From: Anaerolineae bacterium
Lineage (GTDB): Bacteria > Chloroflexota > Anaerolineae > Anaerolineales > Villigracilaceae
Reading direction: 5' to 3'
DNA: 64,000 bases
Assembly: GCA_021324435.1 (NCBI GenBank)
Contig: JAJPIZ010000038.1
Coordinates: 62,001 to 126,000, forward strand
A program made the translations under genes and the position numbers. Under the pieces are notes generated by a model that did not search any database, had not been told where the DNA came from, and saw only the letters and a program-made list of their open reading frames with translations. Numbering within the stretch: the first letter of the stretch is position 1; each line of letters starts with the position of its first letter. Shown here piece after piece: positions 9,460 to 20,494 of the stretch.

Positions 9460-9503
9460 TTCAATACTGATTACTGGTCACTATGTCACTGATCACTGTA
9501 AAC
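9460..9503. repeat. Degenerate 7-nt tandem array (ACTGATT/ACTGGTC/ACTGATC)
   Basis: tactgattactggtcactatgtcactgatcactgtaaa; overlaps the ABC-F start codon at 9483. Confidence 0.7.
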
Positions 9504-11483
9504 TCCCTCTCCAAATCCTTCGGCGCGGAAGATTTATTTTCCGGCGTCTCGTTTTCCGTCGCCAAAGGCGCGCGGCTGGCGCTGGTCGGGCCGAACGGCA
9601 TCGGCAAGACCACCCTCCTGCGCATCCTGATCGGCGAGGAAGAACCGTCCTCTGGCACTGTCACGCGCGCAAAGAATCTACGCATTGGCTATCTCTCGCA
9701 GGAAGCAGACTTTGAATTAAAAGGTGTTCTGTGGGACGTGTGCCTTGAGCCGTTCGCAGACCTGATCCGCATGGCTGGGGAACTGGAAAAACTCGAAAGC
9801 GAAATGTCCGATCCCATTAAACGGGAACCGGCTTTGGTCCGGTATGGCGCGCTTCAGCATGAGTTCGAGCGGCGCGGCGGATACGTTTATCAAGTCCGCA
9901 TCGAACAAGTATTGACCGGTCTCGGATTCGACAAATCCGATTTTCATATGTCGCTCGATCATCTCTCCGGCGGACAGCGCACGCGCGCTCATCTGGCGCG
10001 TCTGCTGTTGTCGAATCCAGATTTGCTGTTGCTTGATGAGCCGACCAATCACCTCGACATCAAAGCCGTTGAATGGCTCGAAAGTTATCTCACGCAATGG
10101 GAAGGCGCGGCGGTCATCGTTTCGCACGACCGTTATTTTCTCGACCATGCCTGCAACGCGTTGCTCGAGATGGCCGTGAGCGGCGCGGAATATTATCGCG
10201 GCAATTACAGCGCCTATTTGCAGGAGCGCGAGATTCGCTGGAACCATCGCTTTGAAATTTTCGAAAGCGAAAAAGAAAAGCTCTTGAAAGAAGTTGAATA
10301 CATCAAGAAAAATATTTCGGGGCAAAATACATTGCAGGCCAAGGGCAAACTCAAACGGCTCACGCGCGTCGTGCAAGCCATCGAGCAGGTCGGCATGGAT
10401 GCGGTCACCAGCGCGAACTGGTCGCAGTTGGACGTGGAAACGACGACTTCACCTTTTAGTGTGGATGAGGCCGAGCGACGCGTGCGCGCGCTGAGGCCGC
10501 CCGTCCGCGTCTTGCCGGACCTTCATCTGCATCTGCGTTCGACGGCGCGCTCGGGCGATTTGGTGATTCGCACGCGCAACATTGAAGTGGGTTACCCGGG
10601 CAAACTTCTTTTCCGCGCGCCGGATATCGAATTGCGACGAACGGATTGCGCGGCCCTGATTGGACCTAACGGCGCGGGCAAATCCACTTTTTTGAAAACG
10701 ATCCTCGGTCAAATCGGACCGTTGGCCGGCGAGGTGATTCTGGGAGCGAGTCTACACGTCGGCTATTTCGCGCAAGCTCACGAGGGACTCGATCCTGATA
10801 AAACGGTGCTCGATGAAATCCTCGATGCGTCGCCCGGTATGTTGCCGTATCAGGGACGCGACTATCTCGGCAAATATCTTTTCACCGGCGACGACGCGTT
10901 CAAAAAAGTGTCCATGCTCTCCGGCGGCGAACGCGGACGATTGGCTTTAGCAAAACTTGCGATGCAAGATACAAATTTATTATTGCTCGACGAACCGACG
11001 AACCATCTCGACATCACCTCGCAGGAAGTCTTGCAATCCGTGTTGGACACGTACAAAGGCACGATCCTGTTGGTATCGCACGACCGCTACCTCGTGGACG
11101 CGCTGGCAACGCAAATCTGGGAAATCAACCCGGACGAATCCCAGATGACCGTCTTCAAAGGCACGTATTCGCAGATGAAGGAAGAACGCGAAAAGGAAGC
11201 GGTGCGACTGTCGGCATCTCCAATTCCCGATTCACGAATTTCGGTTCCCGCCAAACGAAAAGCGCAAAACTCAGGAACGAAAGATGAAAGAAGAAAGATT
11301 GCCAAAGTGCAGGAACTCGAGAACGCCATCGCTGAACTCGAGGCGACGCTGTCTAATCTCAGCGCGCAACTTGAGAGTCCGCTTGTGAAACCGGACGAAG
11401 TTGCCATCATCGGAAAAGAATACGAACGGATTCAAAGAGAGATGGATGAGAAGTTAGGTGAATGGGAGAGGATGCAAGAATAA
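9483..11483 (+). CDS. ABC-F family ATP-binding protein
   Basis: Two ABC domains: GPNGIGKTTLL/LSGGQRTRAHLARLLLSNPDLLLLDEPTNHLD and GPNGAGKSTFL/LSGGERGRLALAKLAMQ..LLLDEPTNHLD. Confidence 0.95.
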   Translation: MSLITVNSLSKSFGAEDLFSGVSFSVAKGARLALVGPNGIGKTTLLRILIGEEEPSSGTVTRAKNLRIGYLSQEADFELKGVLWDVCLEPFADLIRMAGELEKLESEMSDPIKREPALVRYGALQHEFERRGGYVYQVRIEQVLTGLGFDKSDFHMSLDHLSGGQRTRAHLARLLLSNPDLLLLDEPTNHLDIKAVEWLESYLTQWEGAAVIVSHDRYFLDHACNALLEMAVSGAEYYRGNYSAYLQEREIRWNHRFEIFESEKEKLLKEVEYIKKNISGQNTLQAKGKLKRLTRVVQAIEQVGMDAVTSANWSQLDVETTTSPFSVDEAERRVRALRPPVRVLPDLHLHLRSTARSGDLVIRTRNIEVGYPGKLLFRAPDIELRRTDCAALIGPNGAGKSTFLKTILGQIGPLAGEVILGASLHVGYFAQAHEGLDPDKTVLDEILDASPGMLPYQGRDYLGKYLFTGDDAFKKVSMLSGGERGRLALAKLAMQDTNLLLLDEPTNHLDITSQEVLQSVLDTYKGTILLVSHDRYLVDALATQIWEINPDESQMTVFKGTYSQMKEEREKEAVRLSASPIPDSRISVPAKRKAQNSGTKDERRKIAKVQELENAIAELEATLSNLSAQLESPLVKPDEVAIIGKEYERIQREMDEKLGEWERMQE

Positions 11484-11541
11484 GAGGCCGTTGTGGAATC
11501 TTACGCGCTCAAAATGAAAATTGAATCTATCCCCCCAAAGA

Positions 11542-11751
11542 ATGGATGCAGTAGTAGACGAAAAATTCAAACGTTTTGTATGCGTGTTATTATATGGTGA
11601 TCTAAAGCTTGGCACAGGTAATCTTATAAAACATGATGAACAGTGGAGAAGGAAGGCTATTAGGTCAAGACCTGGCTCGATTTTGGAAAAAAGAAAGAGT
11701 CGAACCTGGGTCACCTTGCGAGCATTGAGGATGCTCAAAGCGGCGGGTTGA
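11542..11751 (+). CDS. Orphan small ORF of uncertain reality
   Basis: ATG-initiated 69-aa frame in a comparatively AT-rich intergenic stretch; no recognised family. Confidence 0.2.
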   Translation: MDAVVDEKFKRFVCVLLYGDLKLGTGNLIKHDEQWRRKAIRSRPGSILEKRKSRTWVTLRALRMLKAAG

Positions 11752-11775
11752 CGTATCAGAGTATAATGCTCCGAA

Positions 11776-12168
11776 ATGACAGACACTTTGACCATCACCC
11801 AAACTACAGGCCGCGTAATGATTTTCCATCTTGCAGGCAGGCTCGACGCGCAGACTCAAGAATCATTATTGAACGCCGCGCGTCAGGCTCACGAAGCGGG
11901 GGCAAAATTCCTGCTGTTCGATTTGCAAAATCTTGAGATGCTCACCAGCGCCGGACTGGGCGCACTGCACAACATTTACAAACTGTTCACATCTCACGAA
12001 GAAGCTGACGCATGGGAGCGCGCACATTCGGGCGAGGTTTACAAGTCGCCATATTTCAAACTGGCAGGCGCTTCCAGTAATGTTTATTATGTGTTGAGCG
12101 TTGCAGGCTTCCTGCGAAACATTCCAATTTACCCAACTCTAGATGAAGCATTGAAATCATTTTCCTGA
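11776..12168 (+). CDS. STAS-domain anti-sigma-factor-antagonist-like protein
   Basis: VMIFHLAGRLDAQTQESLLNAARQAHEAGAKFLLFDLQNLEMLTSAGLGALHNI. Confidence 0.85.
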   Translation: MTDTLTITQTTGRVMIFHLAGRLDAQTQESLLNAARQAHEAGAKFLLFDLQNLEMLTSAGLGALHNIYKLFTSHEEADAWERAHSGEVYKSPYFKLAGASSNVYYVLSVAGFLRNIPIYPTLDEALKSFS

Positions 12169-12183
12169 ATGAAACTGGTAATC

Positions 12184-12213
12184 AAAAAAGCCGAGGAAAA
12201 TTCCTCGGCTTTT
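12184..12213. terminator. Bidirectional intrinsic terminator
   Basis: AAAAAA GCCGAGGAA aa TTCCTCGGC TTTT. Confidence 0.9.
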
Positions 12214-12221
12214 GTCTTCAC

Positions 12222-13157
12222 TTAACGGTCGAGAGGAACGTCGTGCATGGAAATTTCGTCTTCGAGCGGTTCCAGGTGAGTCAAGACGTTTGCCGCCCCC
12301 AGCGCTTTGCGAATATCCCGTTCGAAATCTTCGGCCATGTGATGCGCATCGTGAACGGACCACTTGCCCGGCACAAGCATATGCACGGATACAAAGCGCC
12401 GCGCGGCTGCCTGACGTGTCCGAAGGGCATGGAAGTTTACGCCTTTTCTACGATACTTTGCCATTACCGTTTCAATTGACTCCTGATCCTGGCTTGAGAG
12501 CGAAGCATCCATCAGGCCAGCTACAGAGCGCCCCACCAGGTTCACGCCGGTCCAGATAATGTTCAAACTTACCAGGAAAGCCACAATGGGGTCAAGAATG
12601 TTCCAGCCAGTGACCGCGACAATGCCTACGCCTGCAATTACGCCCGCAGACGTCCATACGTCGGTCATTAAATGTTGCGCATCTGCTTCGAGCGTAATCG
12701 AATTATGCCTCCTGCCTGTTGACATCAGGATGCGCGCAACGATGAAATTGATCACGGATGCGGCGATGGATATTGCCAATCCAGCGCCAATTTCCTCCAA
12801 AGGACGGGGATTCAACACACGCTGGATGGCGGCGGCGATGATGCCGCCAGCCGCGAGGAGAATCAAAAGACCTTCGAGACTACTTGAAAAATACTCAGCT
12901 TTTCCATGCCCGTACATATGACTCTCATCAGGTGGACGGGCGGCAATTGTCAGCATCCCCAAAGCCATAGTTGCACCAATCAAGTTGACAATCGACTCAA
13001 CTGCATCCGAGAGCAGGCCAACCGAGCCTGTCAAAAAATAAGCCAGGGACTTCAGAGCGATAGTCAGAACTGCCGCGGCAATCGAGAGCCAGGCAAAGCG
13101 GGCGAGCGATCCATGATTTTTCTTAATTTCCTGATTCTGGGACTTTTTGTTGGACAT
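12222..13157 (-). CDS. Cation diffusion facilitator family transporter
   Basis: Multi-TM CDF protein: [44 protein letters not shown]. Confidence 0.92.
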   Translation of the reverse strand: MSNKKSQNQEIKKNHGSLARFAWLSIAAAVLTIALKSLAYFLTGSVGLLSDAVESIVNLIGATMALGMLTIAARPPDESHMYGHGKAEYFSSSLEGLLILLAAGGIIAAAIQRVLNPRPLEEIGAGLAISIAASVINFIVARILMSTGRRHNSITLEADAQHLMTDVWTSAGVIAGVGIVAVTGWNILDPIVAFLVSLNIIWTGVNLVGRSVAGLMDASLSSQDQESIETVMAKYRRKGVNFHALRTRQAAARRFVSVHMLVPGKWSVHDAHHMAEDFERDIRKALGAANVLTHLEPLEDEISMHDVPLDR

Positions 13158-13252
13158 GCTGAGAATAATACTTAGGCCTGCAACACCTGAAAAGGGACGA
13201 ATGTCACAGATTCGATGACGGACTTGAAAGGTGTTTCCTGCCGAGAAATCAA

Positions 13253-13281
13253 AAAGGCGGATACAGATTGTATTCGCCTTT
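13253..13281. terminator. Intrinsic terminator
   Basis: AAAGGCGGATACA...TGTATTCGCCTTT. Confidence 0.75.
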
Positions 13282-13303
13282 GGTTTCGGTGACGAAGTCC
13301 GGG

Positions 13304-14878
13304 CTATTTGTAGTCGCCCAGAATTTCGCCTACGACGCGCTCACCTGATTCAACCGCGCCATTGAGATAGCCTTGAAAATCTATGGAAGTATGCTCGCCT
13401 GCGAAGTGACAATTGCCCTGCCGCTCGCGTTCCATGCCGGAGAACTTTGTGTACTGACCGACTTTCCAATACGAGTATGAACCCTTCGTCCATGGATAGC
13501 CCTGCCAGTAATCAATGAAGGCTTTTCCATTCCACTTGGGCTTGATGCCTGGAAGGACCGGTTCGATTTGTGAAAGAAACTGTTGTGCGCGCGAAGACGG
13601 CGTGCCGGAGCCAAAGCTCGCGCCGATGTTCCCGCCCGTGTAATCCACGAGCAGGCCCGAGGTCCCGGCCTGCGCGCGGGAGACTTCCCATGTATTTTGA
13701 TAGCCGGTGTCCGCATAAGTCTCACCATTGCAACCAAGACTCACCCAATGCCGGTCTACAAACTGGACGTGCATTTTGGAATTGGTGCCCATGCCCAGTT
13801 CATTGATGGCCGTCTTCTTCAAATCCGAAAAACCAGCGCGGCGAAAGTCCACCGAGTCGCGCAGGATTGAGAAAGGCAGAGCCAAAACAACTTTATCGGC
13901 AGTTACATCGCGAACAGATTTGCCGCCCGCAAACGTGACGGTGTATGTGCCGTTGCTGTTAAGCTTGATGGCAACCAATTGTTGGCCGAAGTTGATCTGG
14001 CCGTTCAGCGCCTGCGCCATGCGTTGAGCGATTTGATCGTTGCCGCCGCGCGTATGATACTTTTCATTGGACGGACCAAAGATACGCAGTTGTCCCTGAC
14101 CGGAATAACCGAGCAGATATAACAAGTTGAGCGATGACTGCACATTGGACTCCGCGCCATATTCGATGTTATAGGCCACATCCAATAACTGTCCGAGTTT
14201 GGAATTGATTCCGCCGGGCACGCTCTCGTTGATCCAATCAATGATGGACATATGATCGAGTTCCCAGCCGCGCTGAGTGTAACTGTTATAGAGAGTTGGA
14301 TAAGACGCGGCGGAGACATCGCTGTGGAGTTTCTGCCAGACCTGTTTGAGATCATTCGTGGCCTGGGTGTATGAATAAGCCTGACCATCGAAATAATGGA
14401 ACGGTTCGGTTCCATTGACTTCGGCCTGCGCCAGATTATCGAGGTCCAGTCCCAACTCCTGAGCCAACTGCCGAATCTGCGTGTGTCCCTGGTCAATCAA
14501 TTCACCGCCATGCTCGAAGACTTGTCCATCGTTGAAGAAATTGGTGTTGCTCCAGCAACGGCCACCGACTCGGTCGGAGGCTTCATACAGACTCGCGATA
14601 TAGCCGTTCTGTTTTAGACGATAGGCCGTGGTGAGGCCCGCCAATCCTGCGCCCACAATGACGATGCGCGGCGCGGTCGCGGCCCGAACCGCCTTTGTCA
14701 GCGATGAAAAGGTCAGCGCCGCGGCGGAGGCCAGACCGAGTTTCAAAAAATCGCGTCGGGCAATTTGTGCGTTTCGGCGCTCCTCAATGATCTGATCCGT
14801 TGGGACATTTCGTTGGATAGACTCTTGCGCAATGGAAACCATCTCTTGTACCTGATTGGCGAGCGGGGTGCGGGGCAT
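13304..14878 (-). CDS. Flavin-containing amine oxidase with Tat-type signal
   Basis: [15 protein letters not shown] followed by [23 protein letters not shown]-terminal [24 protein letters not shown]. Confidence 0.9.
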   Translation of the reverse strand: MPRTPLANQVQEMVSIAQESIQRNVPTDQIIEERRNAQIARRDFLKLGLASAAALTFSSLTKAVRAATAPRIVIVGAGLAGLTTAYRLKQNGYIASLYEASDRVGGRCWSNTNFFNDGQVFEHGGELIDQGHTQIRQLAQELGLDLDNLAQAEVNGTEPFHYFDGQAYSYTQATNDLKQVWQKLHSDVSAASYPTLYNSYTQRGWELDHMSIIDWINESVPGGINSKLGQLLDVAYNIEYGAESNVQSSLNLLYLLGYSGQGQLRIFGPSNEKYHTRGGNDQIAQRMAQALNGQINFGQQLVAIKLNSNGTYTVTFAGGKSVRDVTADKVVLALPFSILRDSVDFRRAGFSDLKKTAINELGMGTNSKMHVQFVDRHWVSLGCNGETYADTGYQNTWEVSRAQAGTSGLLVDYTGGNIGASFGSGTPSSRAQQFLSQIEPVLPGIKPKWNGKAFIDYWQGYPWTKGSYSYWKVGQYTKFSGMERERQGNCHFAGEHTSIDFQGYLNGAVESGERVVGEILGDYK

Positions 14879-15025
14879 ACTTCTTCTCTCCTCTGTTTGT
14901 TTGTCTTTTCAGATAAAGGCGACAAAAATACTATACAAATTCCGCCCATGAATTTCAATCCGAAAACGACAAGCACTTTCACATCCACCTTGTTAAATGA
15001 TTTGGCGGCGTCCCATCTCCGCCGC

Positions 15026-15060
15026 CAACTGATTCCCGATTACTGGCCACTGAACACTGG

Positions 15061-15065
<5 letters not shown>
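15026..15065. repeat. Degenerate 7-nt tandem array abutting the kbl stop
   Basis: CAACTGA TTCCCGA TTACTGG CCACTGA ACACTGG CTACTTT. Confidence 0.65.
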
Positions 15066-16242
<1,177 letters not shown>

Positions 16243-16343
16243 GGGAACTCCGTGATGAGGGAATGGTGAATCGTATCTTCATTATAGACCGATTGATGTA
16301 AATCAACAAAAACAAGTGTCACTGTTTGCTCGTGACACTTGCC

Positions 16344-18083
16344 TTAATTTTTTCCGCGTCGTTGCGAGGAGCCGCGTAGTGGCGACGAAGCAATCTCGTT
16401 TTTCGAGGAGATTTCCACGCCGTCTTCGGCGGCTCGCAATGACATGTCCGTATTATCCTCCGCCAGCAGACCCATCTCCGCCAGCGCGGCTATCACTTTG
16501 GATTGCGCGCCGGCTTTGACGACAACAGATGTTGGACCGAGTGCCTCGCCAAGGAAGCGACTCGCTTTCGATTTCCGCAACTCTTCCAGGACCTTGGAAC
16601 TGCTGACCCTCAAAACGACCTGGGTCTCGGCCCGCGCTTCGGTCCCGTTAACATCCCAGCGCTTGAGCGCCTCGACCAACGCCGGCGGGATGCCTGCATC
16701 GGCATGTTTGGCAAGCAAAACCAAGAGATGCTCGACTTTTAATCCCTGTTCTTTGGCTCTGGTCAACGAGCGCGGCGTGAGGTGATAGTGATATTCGTCC
16801 GGTTTTTCCTCGTCCCATTCGCAAAATCTTGCAAGCTGATAGCGGACTGAGCGAGGAGTCAACCGCGGCGCGACAATTTTTCCACTCGATGCGATCTTTA
16901 GTTTTCCATTTTCAACATTACCCATCGTGTAGGATGTGGGGAATCGGGAATTGGAGGCCGGAAGACGGAAGGCAGTAATTTCGCTATCGGGCTTCATGCT
17001 TGCCAGATCAACCATTCCCAGCCAATGCAGAATACCTGTGATAAAGAATCGAATCAATGCGCCATCTACTTCATCCCAGGATTCAAAGCCGCGCAGATAG
17101 CGCCCATCCGCGGCGCGCTTGATGAACCATGAATCGTAATCGCCCGCAGGACGTTGAAAGTCGGGTCGCTTTTGTTTTATCGCGCTCACGAAAGAATCCA
17201 GATTCCACCATTTGCCGGTTGGGATTGTTCCCAGGAATCCGAGTATCGAGTTTCGAGCATCGAGCGGCGAATTTTTCCACTCGCCTTCGCAGATCAGGCT
17301 GGGCAGAAGGCGCAACTCATTGAACATTTCGCTTTTCTTCCAGGCTTCGACGAGCAGTTTCAACGCGTCGGCGCGGGAGGCTTCGAGAAAGGTCTTAACT
17401 TCTTCGGCTTGCGGAATATTTTTTTTCAGCAGTCCGGCGGCATGTGAAAGTGAAAGCAATTTGCGTTCCGGTGTGATGTTGCGTCCGAGGCGGAGCGCGG
17501 CGAGCAGGGTTGTCATATCGTCGAGGACACGGTCAGTAGATGGAATGATGTAAGTCTTTTCGGGAGACCTGGCCTCCCGACCAAGAAATTCTTTTTTAAC
17601 CACAACGGGGACAAAAGACTCCAAGGTTTTCCCTTTGTGCTCTTCGTAACCTTCGGGGTTAATGATCCCGAATAAATCGTCAGGAATGTAGGCAAATTCC
17701 TGTGGGCCTTTATCGGTGTCGAAGAAGGCGCGGGCGATCAGGGCGCGATAAAAAAGAATCTCCGCGGTGGAGGCAGGTTTGAGATGCGGCTTCTCGCGGT
17801 CGCGGCGGCCCGCGCCCATCTCACGGATGTCGCCATAGTCGCGCGTAAATTGCGCCCACGGGATGCGCCCGCTGGAATCCGTCAGCGCGGAGAGGGCGGC
17901 GCGGGCAGAGGGAGGGAGAGAGTCGATTAATTCGGCGACCGTTTTAGGGTCGAGGAGAGAGGCGGCAAGTTCTTTTGCCGCGGATTCGATGTCAACGGAT
18001 TCGAGTTCGATGCCCCATAATTCCGCGACAATGCGCAGGTGTCCGATGTCGTGATGCTGAAGCGAGTGAAGTAAATCAGGCAT
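16344..18083 (-). CDS. Helicase-associated (XPB/Ssl2-like, Helicase_C_3-type) domain protein
   Basis: LHSLQHHDIGHLRIVAELWGIEL...; C-terminal ALKRWDVNGTEARAETQVVLRVSSSKVLEELRKSKASRFLGEALGPTSVVVKAGAQSKVIAALAEMGLL. Confidence 0.72.
   Translation of the reverse strand: MPDLLHSLQHHDIGHLRIVAELWGIELESVDIESAAKELAASLLDPKTVAELIDSLPPSARAALSALTDSSGRIPWAQFTRDYGDIREMGAGRRDREKPHLKPASTAEILFYRALIARAFFDTDKGPQEFAYIPDDLFGIINPEGYEEHKGKTLESFVPVVVKKEFLGREARSPEKTYIIPSTDRVLDDMTTLLAALRLGRNITPERKLLSLSHAAGLLKKNIPQAEEVKTFLEASRADALKLLVEAWKKSEMFNELRLLPSLICEGEWKNSPLDARNSILGFLGTIPTGKWWNLDSFVSAIKQKRPDFQRPAGDYDSWFIKRAADGRYLRGFESWDEVDGALIRFFITGILHWLGMVDLASMKPDSEITAFRLPASNSRFPTSYTMGNVENGKLKIASSGKIVAPRLTPRSVRYQLARFCEWDEEKPDEYHYHLTPRSLTRAKEQGLKVEHLLVLLAKHADAGIPPALVEALKRWDVNGTEARAETQVVLRVSSSKVLEELRKSKASRFLGEALGPTSVVVKAGAQSKVIAALAEMGLLAEDNTDMSLRAAEDGVEISSKNEIASSPLRGSSQRRGKN
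16357..16444. repeat. REP/MITE-like GTCATTGCGAG element lying inside the CDS
   Basis: Termini CGTCGTTGCGAG (16357-16368) and CTCGCAATGAC (16433-16443) with the GACGAAGCAATCTCG core. Confidence 0.75.
16938..16972. repeat. 7-nt tandem array inside the helicase-associated CDS
   Basis: GGGGAAT CGGGAAT TGGAGGC CGGAAGA CGGAAGG. Confidence 0.6.
17240..17274. repeat. 7-nt tandem array inside the helicase-associated CDS
   Basis: CGAGTAT CGAGTTT CGAGCAT CGAGCGG CGAATTT. Confidence 0.75.
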
Positions 18084-18084
18084 T

Positions 18085-18141
18085 TTACGAATCACGCATT
18101 GCGGATTATAAGCGTATTGCGTAACCCGTAATGCGTGATCA
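18085..18141. repeat. 7-nt tandem array between two minus-strand genes, with inverted halves
   Basis: TTACGAA TCACGCA TTGCGGA ... CGTATTG CGTAACC CGTAATG CGTGATC. Confidence 0.65.
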
Positions 18142-19059
18142 GCCGCGCACCACTTTCAGAGCATTCGGCAGAATCTCAAAACTGACTTTGCGAAGATTAC
18201 TGCCGAAACTGGTGAAGATTTCGCCATCAGCATGAATGTAAAGCGGACGGTCGGAGGTCATGCTGAATTTTTTGCAAGCGCCCATGCGAATCTGTTTGGT
18301 GAAGCGGCGATGCGTGCCGTTCATAAATTCAGGCACTAGGCGGAACATCATGAGGCGCGATACTTTGCGAACGAGGAGGAATTCCATGATGCCGTCGGTC
18401 ATTTTGGAATCAGGCGAGAGCATAAAACCGCCGCCCTCACGCCCGCCGTTGCAAAGGGTGGTCATCAAGACGCGTTCATCCAATGTTTCTGAGTCGGTTT
18501 GAATTTGCACGTGAGCCGGATCATGATTCAGCAAAATGGTTTGAATGACGGCAGTGAGATACATCAGGAAGCCGCGCAGAAGCGGAAGTTTATGTGAACG
18601 AATCGTGACTACTGCGTCGAAGCCGATGCCGAGAGTGTTATCGAAATATTCCTTGCGGCCATGTTCATCGGTCATCAATCCGAGGTCAATGCTGGAGGCT
18701 TCGCCTTTGAGCGCGTGAGCCAGCGCGTGATCAGATTGTTTGGGAACGCCGATAGCGTGAGCAAAATCATTGCCCGAACCGACCGGGACGACTCCAAGCA
18801 AAGGCCGTTTGTTTTCAGGAACCTGCATCAGTCCGTTGACCACTTCGTGCACCGTTCCATCCCCGCCCATGGCGACGACCATGTCATAGCCTTGTTCACC
18901 CGCCTGCCTTGCCAGTTCAATCGCGTGGCCCGGATAGACTGTCCCGCTCCAATCGGCGTTGCCATATTCCACAGTGATGGGACGCAGGTCGCGCGCCACG
19001 CGCCAGGAATTCCCCATGTCGGCCATGGGATTCAAAATAATTTTTACTTTACGGGGCAT
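18139..19059 (-). CDS. Diacylglycerol/lipid kinase family protein
   Basis: IILNPMADMG, DMVVAMGGDGTVHEVVNGLM, LGVVPVGSGNDFAHAIG. Confidence 0.92.
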   Translation of the reverse strand: MPRKVKIILNPMADMGNSWRVARDLRPITVEYGNADWSGTVYPGHAIELARQAGEQGYDMVVAMGGDGTVHEVVNGLMQVPENKRPLLGVVPVGSGNDFAHAIGVPKQSDHALAHALKGEASSIDLGLMTDEHGRKEYFDNTLGIGFDAVVTIRSHKLPLLRGFLMYLTAVIQTILLNHDPAHVQIQTDSETLDERVLMTTLCNGGREGGGFMLSPDSKMTDGIMEFLLVRKVSRLMMFRLVPEFMNGTHRRFTKQIRMGACKKFSMTSDRPLYIHADGEIFTSFGSNLRKVSFEILPNALKVVRG

Positions 19060-19123
19060 GATGCATCTCCTCAGTGGAAGGTTTCAGAAAAGTATAACCC
19101 CTGTCATTTCAAAGTGATGTCTT

Positions 19124-20428
19124 CTATGTTTCCTGCTGACGAAGTTCGCCTGTGAATCCGCGCGCCACCAGATACGAACCGCGGCGTTGTTTCTTGGCGC
19201 GATATAGAGCTTCATCCGCAGCGCGCAGGAGATCGGCAGGCGTGATGGCATGAATGGGATAGATGGCAATCCCGCTTGAAATTCCAACTTGAATCTTGCT
19301 TCCATCCGGCGCGGTGAAGAAAAACTGTTGAATCTTTTCCAGGATTTTCTCAACCACGATTCGCGCCGAGGTTGGATCAGTTTGACTCAGGATCAGAGTG
19401 AGTTCATCGCCTCCGTAGCGCGCCAGAAAATCCGAGGAGCGCAGGCCGGTCGAAAGATAATTGAAGAGAGTCCGCAGGACCTGATCTCCAACAGTGTGCC
19501 CGTACGTGTCGTTGACTGATTTGAATCCATCCAGGTCCATCATGATGACGGCAAAGGTGTTTCCCGAACGCCGCGAGCTCAGCACTTCCAGTTCAAGTTT
19601 TTCATCGAGGGCGCGGCGGTTCGGCAGACCAGTGATGGTGTCACTGTAGGCCTGCTGACTCACCAACTGATGCAGGCTGGCGTTCGAGATCGCCACCGCG
19701 GCCTGATCGGCAAGCAGGCCAAGCAGACGCAATTCGGCAGGAGCAAATCCGCCGACTGTGGAGCGCGACAAATTCATCACGCCGACAACGCTGTTGCCGA
19801 ATTTCAAAGGCATTCCAATGATCGAACCAGACCATTCTTCCGGCGCACTCGCATACAGAGGGTGATTGTGTATATCTTCAACGATCAATTGTTTCCCAGT
19901 ACGCGCCACGGTGTAGGTCAACCCATCATTGCGCGGCATGGAGATCGGTTTGTTGCGAACCCCATCTTCATTAAGCGCCGCGCCGAACTCAAGTTTTCCG
20001 TCTGTATAAAGGAAAATGTGTGCCGTACGCGCGTTCTTGACCAGGCGCATGGCTTCCGTGACAACTGCATCCAACACTGTGGGGAGGTCTAAACTGGACG
20101 TGAGGTTGAGGCTGAGCTTTTTGAGGGCATCCAGTTCATCGGCTTGTTGACGAAGCGCAACCAGCAAGCCCTGGTTGTTGACCAATTCCACAGCCATTAA
20201 TCGCGCCTGCTCTTCCGACATTTTTGGATCAATGTTTCTTTGAATCGCCTCGATGAGCACGTCCAGCAGTTTAAGAATCTCTTCGGACTCCGCAGAGGAA
20301 AGGTGGCTATCTTCCGTCAGCAAGTGGCGGGCCTGATCCAAAATCTCAAGCCGGAAATCGGTTTTGCTCATAGGGTAGGAATTTCTTTCTAGAACAAACC
20401 TGAACCCATCCTTATCCAAATCGGACAC
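19124..20428 (-). CDS. GAF-GGDEF diguanylate cyclase-like protein
   Basis: GAF segment then FAVIMMDLDGFKSVNDTYGHTVGDQVL...FLARYGGDELTLIL. Confidence 0.9.
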   Translation of the reverse strand: MSDLDKDGFRFVLERNSYPMSKTDFRLEILDQARHLLTEDSHLSSAESEEILKLLDVLIEAIQRNIDPKMSEEQARLMAVELVNNQGLLVALRQQADELDALKKLSLNLTSSLDLPTVLDAVVTEAMRLVKNARTAHIFLYTDGKLEFGAALNEDGVRNKPISMPRNDGLTYTVARTGKQLIVEDIHNHPLYASAPEEWSGSIIGMPLKFGNSVVGVMNLSRSTVGGFAPAELRLLGLLADQAAVAISNASLHQLVSQQAYSDTITGLPNRRALDEKLELEVLSSRRSGNTFAVIMMDLDGFKSVNDTYGHTVGDQVLRTLFNYLSTGLRSSDFLARYGGDELTLILSQTDPTSARIVVEKILEKIQQFFFTAPDGSKIQVGISSGIAIYPIHAITPADLLRAADEALYRAKKQRRGSYLVARGFTGELRQQET

Positions 20429-20494
20429 TTCCTACATTATACAGGAAAAGGTCTGTGTTAGAATGCTCACAAATCCGTCAGGGAGTTTTGCTCT

